A DNA stretch of 64,000 nucleotides from Notospermus geniculatus (Eukaryota; Nemertea; Pilidiophora; Heteronemertea; Lineidae), in the NCBI GenBank assembly GCA_002633025.1, contig NMRB01000452.1:110442-174441 (forward strand), given 5' to 3'. Below the pieces are notes generated by a model. That model saw only the letters and a program-made list of their open reading frames with translations. It was not told the origin of the DNA and searched no databases. A program made the position numbers and the translations under genes. Positions 42,868 to 54,050 of this stretch are shown here, in pieces (positions within the stretch are counted from its first letter, which is position 1; the number at the start of each line of letters is the position of its first letter).

Positions 42868-43022
42868 CCTTGCCAACAGGCTGTATGTCAACAGGCTGTC
42901 AAGAGCACGTAAACAGGCTGTTATCAGCCTGTTAACACGCTGATAACAGCCTGTTAACCTGAATTCCATGTTAAGCTGGTGAAGTTAGCAGATCTGTTAA
43001 CAGACGGATTCTGTTAACACAT
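42868..43022. repeat. AACAGGCTGTTATCAGCCTG palindromic repeats
   Basis: AACAGGCTGT occurs repeatedly, with ACAGGCTGTTATCAGCCTGT followed by TAACACGCTGATAACAGCCT, then CTGTTAACAGACGGATTCTG. Short interleaved palindromes built on CAGGCTG and CTGTTAACAG. Confidence 0.6.
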
Positions 43023-43085
43023 TAACACACACAAACACTTGACCTCACCCAATGCGTCAGTTAAAGGAATTAACCGAGGCGGAGG

Positions 43086-43190
43086 GTCCTGGTTGCGACA
43101 CCGAACCCGCGAGGGTGGAGCTAAAATGTAGTTTTGGGTTTGGACGAAATTTTTGCTCCACCAGAGCGCGTTTGGTGTCGCAATCAAGAC
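43086..43190. mobile_element. 105-bp hairpin element
   Basis: GTCCTGGTTGCGACACCGAA and GGGTGGAGC on the left pair with GCTCCACCAGAGCGCGTTTG and GTGTCGCAATCAAGAC on the right around a loop containing TAGTTTTGGGTTTGG. Confidence 0.5.
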
Positions 43191-43689
43191 CCGACGCCGA
43201 TCGCTTAATTTCTATTCTAAAATACCTTAAACTAACTACATTCATAAAATTTAGGTTCTGTGCAATTTGATTGCAAATAGGCCTAAAATATCAGGGAGGA
43301 CGCTCCGTCAATGACGCGGCATCAGTGAATCACGCACTGTGTGTACAGACCTGTACATCGTGCCTATATCGTGTACACCTGTGTGCAGCGCTAATAGCAA
43401 GCTGCAGGAGTCGAAATGAGATCGCAGGGTGCTTTCTTCAACGGACTATCCGCAGGAAATTTACCCAACGGTACAAAATGCCTTTGGGATAGGTCACTCA
43501 GTATCCATCTGGCCGACATTCGCTGCACCACCTCGCTGAATGCTCGAAGCGAGAAATGTTGGACGCCATACGCCATTTTGGAACAGTGAGCGGGGGTATT
43601 GGTTGTGTCACCCAGACCCGCTGCATTCAGAATGAGGCTAATGCATTATTCACTTGAATCATATGCACGAGATTCCAAGGTATATTAGA

Positions 43690-44290
43690 ATGTGCAATAA
43701 TATGCTACCACGGCGTTCACAATAGGAATTATTTCCTATAGCATTTTACTGTACAAGAAAAATAGGGCAGAACCTATTTGTGGATTTTTTCCTACACGAC
43801 AAAAATGGGACGATGTTTCCCGTCATTTACGGTAAAATAAATTCCTAAAAAATATTTGTAGGAAAAAAATGTATCGTGTACGGCGCCCTTTACGCTAATA
43901 CATGTATAGATTGATCATAAATTATCGTTCTCATGTTCTTCCTTGCCAAAGATCCTGAACCAATGCAATAGAAAGAAACTTATCACTCAATACCAAGGCC
44001 TACACCACAGCTGCTGGGCCTTACCCTACAGGCAGCCGTGACGGGGTCATATTTTTTTGTAGGATTGACCTATTAACTTCCATGCTGACAAAGGGGCACA
44101 AAGTGTCAGTTGTACAATAATCCGCTACTAAGGCGTAAACGATAGGAATTATTAACTATAGCAAATTATTTATTCTATAAGAAGAATAGGGCAGAACATA
44201 CTTGTATTCGTGGATTTTTTCCCCATACGACAAAAATGGGACGATGTTTCCCGTCATACTCGGTAAAAAATTCCTACAAAATATTTAGGG
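43690..44290 (+). repeat. Two direct copies of a 180-bp repeat
   Basis: AATAGGAATTATT, AATAGGGCAGAAC, GTGGATTTTTTCC, CGACAAAAATGGGACGATGT and TTCCCGTCAT appear in the same order at 43718-43850 and 44148-44270, with about 430 bp between starts. Both copies also contain the AAATATTTxGTAGG-type palindrome seen at 40556. The sequence between them includes GACGGGGTCATATTTTTT, also found near 40715. Confidence 0.6.
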
Positions 44291-44585
44291 TAGGTTAAAT
44301 TGCAGACCAGAAACTTTGATTCTGGGTGGAACTTGGAACGTGGATTAGGGTGTCCCACTTCCCCACTACTGATGTGTGTATATTAGTTCATAATTGGCAC
44401 AGGTGCGGTCAGCGCGCGATCGTCAGTTCAGCGCTCCGGTGATCCTTTGGCGAAAAAAATCGTACTTTGGGTGCCTGCGTACGCTTTATGTTTGACCCCG
44501 TCCTCCTGTACGCTTGCTGTACGCATTGGTATCAACCCCCTTTCTCGTTGGTGCGTAGGCTACGTACTAAATGGACGGCCCCAAT

Positions 44586-45904
44586 ATTACCTACCTGATA
44601 TTGTGATTTTGTGTCCAGCCGCCGTCGTTAGCGTACATGTAAATTCCGCATCCTTGTCTGTTTTCTAGATTCCTCTCATGTTCATATCATCTACCCACTA
44701 TTCCAGAACATTCAAGCGACAACATACCACCTCATGAAGTACGGTAGTGTGCCTACCTTATCCTACTCATAAACCCGCCATGGTATCCATCAACTGCGTC
44801 GTTATAGTTTGTACATAACGATGTACAGAAAAACTGGTCGTCTGGCCGTATTAACTCAATATGGTATATCTAACAGTCTAGCCCCGCAGTACGTTGTCTG
44901 CTGCGTATAACAGTGTGTGTTTCGATCATTTCTCAAACATGGCCTATTTGACAAGTCGATCGATTCATGGACAAAAGACAGCTTGGAGAGACCAGGTGTG
45001 ACAGGAATCACCGCCCTAGGAGTGCAAGTGCACCAAACAATATCCCGCTATTGTAAGGTTATTGTTAAGGTTATATTCGTGATAGTCTTGACCCTGATTT
45101 TCAAAAAAGCGTGACATTTTGGATAACAGCAATTTTTTGGCATTTTATTTGATATCTCCAAATGACAGAGTTTCAGAATCCGCCGGGTGCCACTCTGGTA
45201 CCCTTGAGCGTTTTGAGAAAATCCCGTTTCCATGGAAACCGAAGCCATATTTCGTGTATTTTAAAAATGGCGCTATCTTAGCCTTTACAAATGATGTTTA
45301 TTTTGTTTAAGTGGTTATATGTTAGGGCTGTCAAGGTCATTTACAATGGTCAAGGTTATATCCAATTTTCAGCGTTTTTGCATGAAAATTAATGATTGAG
45401 AAAGCTGAAATTCAATGGAATCGCATAGATACGCCGTGCTGGATAACAATGTCATATTTGTTTTAAAAACTTCCCCATTTCTCCTAGTTACAGAAAATAC
45501 CAAATATCAATGAAAAGTATTGAGCGTGACGAGAAACTAATCCGGGAATGAGACACACCAATGTTCAAAATTAGGCGCAATTCTCCGATGTGACGCACAT
45601 ATCGTCTGAATGATTGCATTAGTGGCGAGGCTAAACACCCAGACAATCCCGTACGATATATTACTATCAGGCATTTTGAACTGGCTCGAGGAAGGTGTAC
45701 GTAAGTTGTTTCGCTCTTACACGGGGAAAATGACCAAACCCTCCTCGATCAAGTCTCGATCCGAAACGCGCCCGCTCCATGCACAAAGGCCAATAGAGAG
45801 ATTGAGTTTGAGATTGATTTGATATTTCTAGACGGTATCGAATAAGTCGCGCCCCGTGGTGGCCGCTATCTTGAATTTGAACATTGCCACCCCTCGTAAT
45901 GTGT
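44586..45904. other. No recognisable gene
   Basis: Short frames only. No family motifs, long repeats or convincing exon borders seen. Confidence 0.35.
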
Positions 45905-46320
45905 TCAGGGGATCCCCTGAGTCACGCTAGGGTGGGTGGCCTTTGAGAGTCTTTTCCGATAAACATGATAAATTTGACTGAATTTCCACCTCTTCTGCTC
46001 TTTAATATACATGCATATTCCCCGACCTGCCGTATCCAAATTTTGAAAAGGTCCCTGAAATCCCGACGTTGCTATATCCTTTGCCTCGAACTTCACAGTC
46101 GTGAATTTTGGCTTAACCACTCTCAGTTAGTGCTATTACGTCAGGTTTCTCCATGTCCACTAGTACTACAAGTTCATGATACTTATTTGACAGGGAGTCA
46201 CAATTCGTTTTCAATAGATTTCAACTTGTCTTTCCTGCCTCTGGATTCCTCACGAAACGACCGGAACTGTGCAGCCATTCTATCTTGTCTCCGCTGCCTG
46301 ACCTTAAAGCTGAACTACGT
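45905..46320 (-). pseudogene. LINE endonuclease N-terminal fragment
   Basis: Minus-strand frames read YHELVVLVDMEKPDVIALTE, then LKPKFTTVKFEAKDI, then FQGPFQNLDTAGRGICMYIK. These correspond to the start of an apurinic-like LINE endonuclease: the KPDVIALTES(W) box with the catalytic Glu, then the GRG-ICMYIK strand. At least one frame shift separates the pieces, and stops follow. The upstream basic block (RQRRQDRMAAQFRSF) may be the ORF1/ORF2 border region. Confidence 0.6.
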
Positions 46321-48320
46321 CGTTAAAAGCAGCGCACGGGAGGTTTAAAAAAATAAGCGCGGCTTTTTTGGTGACATGACTTTTCTCAAAGCTGGATAGC
46401 CAAGGCACATAAACCTGGGTTCAGATTTGCTCTAACACGATGTTTCCGCAGAGCGACGTGAGGACGTACACTAGTCGTCGAGATCGAGAACGGGCAACGT
46501 CGTCAGCGCTATCCGATTCGATCTCAGAACCTCTCTATATTTTGTCCTCTTGTTTGTGCTCTGAGGACACTATTGATTCTACGACGTAGGATTCTACGTT
46601 GTAGTTTGTATCATCATGTATCATGTATTAGTCGAATCTTGGCCTTCGGGTTAGTAATGGGGTACTTCTTGGCTTGGGTTCGAAAGTTTTATTTTTTTAG
46701 ACAGTCAAGCGGACAATGGTTGTGATGCATGTAATTATGCACATGACTCTGAATCTCGCTTGGAAACTTTCTGCAGATTGGGACATATTTTAAAATGCGC
46801 TTTTGCAGACACCATATATCCAATGGCGTATCGTTTCAAAGGTATTTACTAGTATCCTCTACGCCGTCAGCTTTTTAAATTAGACGACACACTAGTTTGA
46901 TAGAAAGGGACTTCAGAGCTCGTGGAAAATTCATCCCAACTATCATCAAGCAAGGTCAAGGCCATTTGAGTGATGTCCCCCATCAGTTCGAAATTATAAT
47001 GTAAAGGAAAAATCATATTTCTCACAAAGACAGTAAAAGAACATTAACTCTTTGGTGGCCGATCATTACTGCAAAAATGACATGGGTCTAATGATTTTGC
47101 GGTTACTCCTTAACGATACATGATTTCGAAGCAATGCAACAGTAAATAGACAAGACCACGCTGGTTATTTAGACTCCCAATGAAGCCCTCTGCGACGTAA
47201 CTTTCACACTCAGCAGCGTCTTGAACAGGCGAGCACTGCCACTCCACAGGGCCAGTTTTAAGCACACTGGCCTACAACTAATTTCCTCAAACTTTCCCGA
47301 GGTGGGATGTGGAAACTGAACAAGTTGGTCTGACTCAATAGCATTACGGCCCTTTCAAACAATGTCGATTGCAGTAACAGAGCCCATTCGAAGGTATTTT
47401 TGCCCGACTTTTGAAAAAAAATGCTTCCAGTTTCGAGTTTCGCAGTTGTTTCCATCTATATTTACGGCAAAGGCGCAAGAAAAGGCGCTCAACTTAACTA
47501 AAATTAAACTCTCTTTCATTTGCACGTGTTTTCAGCTCACACAGACCAATAATAACTGAGTTATGAGCAAAAAGGTGTGGCACCGTCGGGCACCTAACTG
47601 ATACTGCGATATCGTAGGATTGGCCGTGAAACGGTTAAAAATAAACTAAAAAATAGTTTTTTCTGCTAATTTTCATAATATCAGGGGAAATAGAAAAAAA
47701 CAGAAACTCCATAACGAGACCAATATAACAATATCATTCTGCCAAGATGATGACACCTGGTGCTGCTCTCTACTGAATCATAAATTCATTTCGAAGACTA
47801 GACATAATACGTCATATCATTGAAATTGATGGTACTTGCTCAATCAAAAGAGTCTTCCCTTCTTTATATGCAAGTACAATTTGTGTGTCTTGGTGATATT
47901 GCCAGTCCTACTTAGAATATGACGATGTATACAACAACGTGGCAAAAAAATCTAAGCGTTCCTAATTTTCAAATGGGCTGCAAGTAATAGGCCTTTGATA
48001 TTATCAGCGATCGGGAACTAGTCCTTACAGAAATGTTCATCATCCTACCGCCCCATCGCACGTTGTCCAGCAATTGTTACACACAATCCACAGTGGTTAA
48101 ACAGAGCTAACCCAGCACGTCAATGAAAAAAACTACACACGAAAAATACTGTTGCTGAAGATGATATACAATCTAGACGACGCATGCAGCAAAGACTGTC
48201 CTCAACTGAGTGGAAATATCCCATGTCATGATGTGCTAGTTCAGCACTGTGTGACATACGATAAAATGTATGTGTAATACCTATCATATTAGGGCGACTC
48301 CAAATGGCGTTCTGAGATTG
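46321..48320. other. Gene-poor stretch
   Basis: Two kilobases of short overlapping frames with no recognised motif, repeat or exon. Confidence 0.35.
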
Positions 48321-48322
48321 GC

Positions 48323-48402
48323 CACACCAATATCCTCATACTCGGGGTGTTTGTAGTACAAACACACCAATATCCTCATACTCAGGGTGTGTGTAGTACA
48401 GT
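48323..48402 (+). repeat. Two 40-bp tandem units
   Basis: CACACCAATATCCTCATACT followed by C(G/A)GGGTGT and TGTAGTACA occurs at 48323 and 48363. Confidence 0.75.
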
Positions 48403-48723
48403 CACCGGAGTACAAATTGTACTGCGGTGACTGAGGGAGCGAGCATTAAGAATCCCGCTCAGGATGAATTTGAATGGAAAATAAACGAATAAAATGATAA
48501 AGACCTCTAGTCTATCATTTCTATTGGCACATTACATGGTGATACTGAAATAATACAAGAATGATAGATAATTGTCAAATACTTCTTTTAGACGGTCATA
48601 CATGTAGGTCAAAACCTGCTGCAACTTCCTTCGTACAGACGATGCTGATTAGATATTTGAGTACAAATGTTCGAAGTGATTCAATTGAAAGCTTCAAACA
48701 TGTGGGTTCCGAAATGTTGAAAC

Positions 48724-48935
48724 AATGGGGGACTTTCCTGCCGTTAGAGGCCGCCTGCTAGCGGTCCAAGAACGTCACAAAATTCATGAAATCTGACGTC
48801 AAAATGCGTGAGCCACGACGTCCACGTCATTATGGACGACGTTGTGGCATGCATTTCTGCCCTGTGACGTCAAATTTCATGACGTTCTTGGACCGCTAAC
48901 TCGTAGTGGCCTCTGACGGTAGGAAAGTTCCCCAT
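48724..48935. mobile_element. 212-bp foldback MITE
   Basis: ATGGGGGACTTTCCTGCCGT, AGCGGTCCAAGAACGTCAC and TGACGTCA on the left are answered by TGACGTCAAATTTCATGACG, TTCTTGGACCGCTAAC and CTGACGGTAGGAAAGTTCCC on the right. ACGACGTCCACGTCATTATG marks the turn. Confidence 0.65.
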
Positions 48936-49089
48936 TCAAACATGCAGACCTAGAGTTTAATCACAAATTCAAACATGGAGATCTAAAGAGTTCCATGGGC
49001 ACCACCTGAAGACTTCATTACTTCCAACGCCCAACGTATAGCTCGAAAGAGCTCCATCGGTTCCAGCATGTAAAAATAGTGGCCGGAAC

Positions 49090-49245
49090 TTATAAAAGGT
49101 GTTTTTCGCCTGTCTAACTTGGACTTGTTTAAGCCTAAACATTTGTAAGACAACAGTTATACAGGTCTACCAAAATTCTCCTGTTTATCGAAATTTCGAA
49201 CAACGCAAGGACGTCCGTCTAGCTAGTCAAGTCCAACAGGTGATT
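49090..49245 (-). repeat. Inverted partner of the 1835-1995 repeat
   Basis: Landmarks AAAGGTGTTTTTCGCCTGTC, TTGTTTAAGCCTAAAC, GTAAGACAAC and GTCCGTCTAGCTAGTCAAGT match the reverse complement of 1835-1995. The matching stops at AACTTATAAAAGG on one side and TTAATCGCG on the other. Confidence 0.6.
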
Positions 49246-49777
49246 AATCGCGTATTGGTGTAGCCATTGATATTCGGTGGCTGTTCGAAACATGGCGGAT
49301 GGTTGTTTGTATTTCCAACCAATGCCGCGCAGTGGCGTGGCTGTCTTTTTTTAAAACACCGCAGAGGCTGTTTTTATCTATTAAGTTCAGCTTTAATAAT
49401 CGCACAGAGGATATCTGAAGCTACGACTTCCATATTTGAATATCATATTACCAGATTTACAGTACCTTGCACAATTGACCTCCCTTCCGCGCTGCGCACC
49501 ATCCGCGTACTACATGCAGCGTCATGCACGTACCGTCCTCGTATCTTCCGAGGACGTGGCGCAGCGTCATTGAAGGCATGCAGTGAAGACGTAACGTCAT
49601 TCACCCGACGTCACGCAACAGAGACGCGTGACGTACCCATACCATACGCGATGAACTGAAGCCTACCTTCCTCGTCATGTACGGGGAAGGTATTTGTCTT
49701 CAGGCAACAGAGCTGTCCACATCTCCGCATACCTCTCACACTATTCAAAGAAAAACAATTGTACTCATTTGGACTTA

Positions 49778-49852
49778 TAGACGGGATTCGATCCGTCGAT
49801 CTTCTGATCTGTAATCCACCACTCTATCCACTCGGCCAACAAGCCAGCTGAC
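49778..49852 (-). tRNA. tRNA-like sequence, probably a pseudogene or SINE head
   Basis: The minus strand shows an A-box-like TGGCCGAGTGGATAGAGTGG and a B-box-like GGATCGAATCC, about 40 bases apart. The putative acceptor strands GGCTTGT and ATAAGTC can pair fully if G-U pairs are allowed. The T-arm needs an eight-base loop, which a normal tRNA does not have, and I cannot settle the anticodon. Confidence 0.35.
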
Positions 49853-49947
49853 AGAAACATGATTTGTGTTTGTTATTAATAGACGCAGACCTTCGAATTA
49901 CGTAATAATACTACGAAGAAGAGAAAACAAGAGAAGCCTTCCAACAA

Positions 49948-50018
49948 GTTCGGTGGCCGAACGGGTAAGACGGTGGAGCAAAGAAAACAGGGCATGGGTT
50001 CGACTCCCGGCTGGGTCA
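49948..50018 (+). tRNA. tRNA-like sequence, degenerate
   Basis: TTCGGTGGCCGAACGGGTAA resembles an A box and GGGTTCGACTCCC is a good B box 35 bases on. The acceptor ends do not pair well. It reads as a tRNA-derived remnant. Confidence 0.35.
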
Positions 50019-50235
50019 AACTTTTTACTTTAAGAAAATTGTTCAGCAGGAGCTCACCAGATGATGTTGACACCTCTAAAGCTCGAAGGCAAATAAGGTG
50101 GCGCCCTCCTGGCGTCGTGGGGTATATCATGTTCTGAGCCTTCGTTTGAGGTGTCTGCAGGGCGTTTGCAATTCTCTTGCTCGTCGCATGGGGGCTTTTT
50201 GTGCCGATAGGTCAGCTTTAAGTTCACTAAAGTTG

Positions 50236-50325
50236 TACTTCCACCTATCCCAAGCGAATTTTTTTTCACACCAGGCTACGCCATCTTGGTTTCCATATTT
50301 GGCGTAATTCTTCATAATTTATTCG
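50236..50325 (+). repeat. Repeat, inverted partner at 57515-57598
   Basis: GCGAATTTTTTTTCACACCA, GGCTACGCCATCTTGGTTTC, CATATTTGGC and ATTCTTCATAATTTATTC match the reverse complement of 57515-57598 almost exactly. The two copies face each other across the 7.2 kb that holds the LINE. Confidence 0.7.
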
Positions 50326-50769
50326 GTGAATGATGTTTGGGAATTCCCCGCATAGATACCATGCCTGTTCGTGGAACGAAGTTGGCGAACGAGGTTTACC
50401 ATGATAACAAAGATTAGGTACCACGTTCCTAGGTGCTTTTTTCATGGCGGTTTGCACTTTGCTCTGACTGGCACGTTTCTTTTGTTTTAGCGCGCAAATT
50501 ATCGCGGGAGCTTGTTGTTTGTCTGCTATGTAGGGCAACACATGTATTGTAAATGTAGGCCATCTTCTCATGTATGTCATGCTTCTTGTATATCATCATG
50601 ATACACTGAGGCCAAGGGACCTCCGGTCTAGCAGTTGAGTGTGTCCCCCGGTAAAAGTGTCCACTTCTTGTTGAATGACGGAATAACCGGCATGGGTATA
50701 GAAACCAATCGCCAGAGATTAAAAATATGAAATAGAAAATGGGGTTTCTGAGGTGAAAGACATTGCTTC

Positions 50770-50858
50770 CTACCAGAATCGAACCCACGAACCCTCGCAT
50801 ATGGCATCAATCGCCAGCACTCAGGGGCACACGCCTTAAACCACTAGGCCAAATCCCC
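50770..50858 (-). tRNA. tRNA-like sequence, possible SINE head
   Basis: The minus strand reads GGGGATTTGGCCTAGTGGTT as an A-box region and GGGTTCGATTC as a B box, about 55 bases apart, a spacing compatible with a long variable arm. The 5' and 3' ends (GGGGATT against GGTAGGAA) do not form an acceptor stem, which favours a SINE head over a working tRNA. Confidence 0.35.
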
Positions 50859-51451
50859 ATCTTAAAGAGAGATTAAAATGAGATTAAAGAGAGATTAAAA
50901 TGCCAGAGATTAAAATGTAACAATAGGATCTTTTGTTCCCAGGACAGTTTTTCCTACGACATTCTTTCCCTTCACACCGGCAGCAAGTCCCTTGTTTATT
51001 AGCAACGGACTTACTAAATTTCCCGCGCTGACTCTGGTCTTTGTTATGATTGTGGCGGAGCGCGGTGCGTTGCAAACTCCGTTCAGAGCACCTAGGAACA
51101 AGGTGCCCAAATGGAGATTATGAAGGTTAAACCTCGTTCACCTGCTGCATCAAGCACACGCTGAAACCTGCCATGTCTATACGTACTACAGTACGGTAAA
51201 AGTAGAGGGTAATACGGTAATATAGAGGGCGCTGCGACGATGTGTTTGAATTTGCACATCGCGCTCCTTATTTTCGCTTAAAAAATGCTGCTTTGATGTT
51301 CCCACGAACTTTCGACATGTCCACATGAAAGTTTAAAGACTGTAGATCCACTACAACCCAATCATACGCTCCAATCGATGAGAACTGTTCCGAATTTCCG
51401 ACCGTTTTACTCGCACAGAATCGAATATCGGCGGCCTTTTCAGAATTCAAA

Positions 51452-52195
51452 ATGGCGCCCAACGACGAATCGATGCACTGTCGAAAATTACCATTTCAAA
51501 AAACTGAACTGCAGGCAATCATCGCCGAAATTGACGAGAAGGTAATCTCAGAAATTGAATCCATGACCTCTGTCATAACACAATTCAATAAACCTAAGCA
51601 GAAGAACAAAATAGGACAGGCTCCTTTCGAGGACATTGATTTTGACCAGTACAAAGAAAAGGCCAAAATGGCGGCCTTTCGAATTCCTAACAAGGAACGT
51701 TTGAACTGCTGGCTGTGTGCACTCTCTACTAGATATTACCACCAAATTGGTGGCAGTGAATCTTTCCACTGTACTTGGGAAAATGTCACTTCCAAGTCGG
51801 GAGGTGAAGATAAATTCGTCGAAGAAGTGTGTATCCACGTCAAAGTCACCACCTCTGAATCGGATGAACTATTGTTCACAATTCGTGTCTATCTAACAAC
51901 ACAAGCTGTGTCAATTCAAGGGAACTATTGGGTGCCATGGTCTGTCCAGGAATTTCCGATACTCAAGGAAGTCGTCAATGAATTGACCAAAATGAAGACA
52001 TTTAGTTCCACAATCAACTCTAATCAAGGAAAGGAACTCGAGCTCGATGAACAATCAGAATGGCCGCCTCTACCGCAGTCAGGACCCACATCTTGTGAAT
52101 TGCCTGCAAATGTTGTCGCGTCGACACGCAGTGACTTTCCACATAAGAAAGCCGACAGTGAACAGGAGACCCGTCCTAGTGAGCCAAGTCAGTAA
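51452..52195 (+). CDS. LINE upstream frame, 247-residue protein of unknown role
   Basis: Starts at ATG in a strong context (CAAAATGG) and runs intact to TAA. N-terminal half: helical and Lys/Glu-rich (QKTELQAIIAEIDEKVI). Middle: CWLCALSTRYYHQIGG and ESFHC, a possible Cys/His metal site (C-x2-C, then H and HC). It continues into strands VCIHVKVTT and LLFTIRVYLT, then WVPWSVQEFPILKEVV. The C-terminus is Pro/Ser/Glu-rich and low in structure. I do not recognise the fold. Its position before ORF1, in a different frame and 112 bp away, suggests an extra LINE protein, perhaps an RNA-binding ORF1-like chaperone, but that is a guess. Confidence 0.6.
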   Translation: MAPNDESMHCRKLPFQKTELQAIIAEIDEKVISEIESMTSVITQFNKPKQKNKIGQAPFEDIDFDQYKEKAKMAAFRIPNKERLNCWLCALSTRYYHQIGGSESFHCTWENVTSKSGGEDKFVEEVCIHVKVTTSESDELLFTIRVYLTTQAVSIQGNYWVPWSVQEFPILKEVVNELTKMKTFSSTINSNQGKELELDEQSEWPPLPQSGPTSCELPANVVASTRSDFPHKKADSEQETRPSEPSQ

Positions 52196-52307
52196 ACAAA
52201 CAAGAAACAGTCACCAAGACTGCAGCCAGAAAACGATGTATCAAAGGACATCGCAACCATTCTAATCTGCTATTCAGAACATTCAATCAGAGCAGAAGAC
52301 TATCACG

Positions 52308-53393
52308 ATGAAACTTGATGATGCAGTTAAAATTGAGGACATTGAGAACTCATACGTAAAAAGAAGCGAATTTGAAAAATTCCAGGCACAAATGAATCTG
52401 TCAGTCGACCAAATGCAAAACAATATAAAAACAATTATGACAAAGGTGAAATCTCTTGAAACTAAACAAAACCAACTTGAGGCTCGCCTCAAAGCTCAAG
52501 AGAAGCAGTGCTCCGAAATCCTAGCAGACACAAACCGTCCTACCACAGGTCCAGGCCACGCGACTCAAGATGTGACAGTTCCGGACGAAGTCAACATCAC
52601 AACAGAAACTAAAGACAGTGATGATGAGCTGACGTTTACGAACATTCCTACGACTAATAGATTCTCAAGTCTGGCAGCCAATCCAGTCAGCGACTCTAAT
52701 GGTGTGCCCCAGCAAGAACCAATGAAAGATGTTGGATCACCCACTCCACCGCCGCCTGCAACACCTCCGGACCCTAACTCAGTCACACCCGCAACCAGAG
52801 AACCCTCATTGCAATACTCGCCAGAAAGATCAGCACCAGTAAACCCAGTAAACTACGCACACGTTATTCTTGGTGCTTCTAACACGAGATTCCTGAATCC
52901 TGGTAAACTCTTCAGGGACAGCAATTCGGGAAGACTGCATTGCTCAACCATCAATGATGCAATACTCGAAGTTAGTCGGCTGAGAGAAGACATCACCTCA
53001 GTTTTGCTTCATGTTGGAACAAATGATGTTTCGAACGGCAACACGGAGGCTACCGATGATTATGCCCAGTTACTTGAGGCACTGGTAAGAAGGGTTGGTG
53101 TAAATAAGCTCATAGTCTGTCAAATTCCCCCTAGATTTGACAGAGGCAAAAACGAAGTAGAGGTCACAGGATTACTGAACAATTGCATTCGGGATATGTG
53201 TTACGAGTACGGAATAACATGCATCAATCACCACACTCAATACGACAGGTCATCATTCCATAGAGATGGAATACACTACTCACGGCAGGGACAGTCAATC
53301 CTCCTTAGGAACATCATTGGAATATTGAGGCCAAGACACCCAGGGTCAAAGAGAAAGGACTTTTCCAAGAGACAGCCAGTACGAACACAATAA
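52308..53393 (+). CDS. LINE ORF1, coiled coil plus SGNH-hydrolase-like domain
   Basis: A 361-residue intact frame. Residues about 10-75 form a coiled coil (SEFEKFQAQMNLSVDQMQNN, then KSLETKQNQLEARLKAQEKQ). Residues 85-180 are a Pro/Thr/Ser linker. Residues about 183-345 look like an SGNH/GDSL hydrolase: block I is ILGASNTRF with S191 in place of the usual GDS context, block III is VGTNDV with N239, and block V is DGIHYS with D320 and H323. Similar esterase-like domains occur in ORF1 of CR1/L2-type LINEs, where the coiled coil oligomerises the protein on the RNA. All catalytic positions appear present, although G-A-S replaces G-D-S. The C-terminal tail is basic (RPRHPGSKRKDFSKRQPVRT). Confidence 0.75.
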   Translation: MKLDDAVKIEDIENSYVKRSEFEKFQAQMNLSVDQMQNNIKTIMTKVKSLETKQNQLEARLKAQEKQCSEILADTNRPTTGPGHATQDVTVPDEVNITTETKDSDDELTFTNIPTTNRFSSLAANPVSDSNGVPQQEPMKDVGSPTPPPPATPPDPNSVTPATREPSLQYSPERSAPVNPVNYAHVILGASNTRFLNPGKLFRDSNSGRLHCSTINDAILEVSRLREDITSVLLHVGTNDVSNGNTEATDDYAQLLEALVRRVGVNKLIVCQIPPRFDRGKNEVEVTGLLNNCIRDMCYEYGITCINHHTQYDRSSFHRDGIHYSRQGQSILLRNIIGILRPRHPGSKRKDFSKRQPVRTQ

Positions 53394-54050
53394 ACGCAAG
53401 TCGGACTATAGCACTCAGCCAAGGAATCGCAGATTTGAGGACAGTCATCATAACCAATTCACTCAACAGAGAAATTCGAGAGGACACGTGGATCCAAATC
53501 TAAAACTAATCCTCGAAGGTCTGATGAACTATATCAAGAATGTGTAACTTCACACTTGATCTCAGGGAAACACTATGGCTCCATATTAGCCACTTTAGTC
53601 TGATTACATGAATAAGGATTCTTTTATTATCAATCATGTCAAATTTCCAATATTCATGGTTGCATCGTCCTACGTTATAGACAAGAATTTAATCACATGT
53701 TGTGTTTAATATTACGGTTGTGGGGATCACCATGCTACATCATTAATGATGAGACTGAGAGTATACATGTATGTCATAATGTGTAATATTGCATTTGTGC
53801 GTAGGTATCTTGCAGAAATTCTGCACCCTTCTATCTTTTGATTGATGTTTGAAAGTATTTGTGATGTTTAAAAGTTTGACAATCATGTAAATCACATCAA
53901 GTGATGTTTGACAATCATCGCAATGTGTGATGACTTACTAGTCACATAGTTCTAAAATTGTCTGCTCTTGTTCATAATATTGCCACTCTTTGTACATGTT
54001 GGAAGTAAGTGGGAGCTTCATCTCATTTCATTGCATTAACTCACAATACG

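Noticed and set aside
49778-50018. Functional tRNA genes
   Set aside because: The arms do not fold properly and no anticodon can be fixed, so they are listed only as low-confidence tRNA-like sequences.
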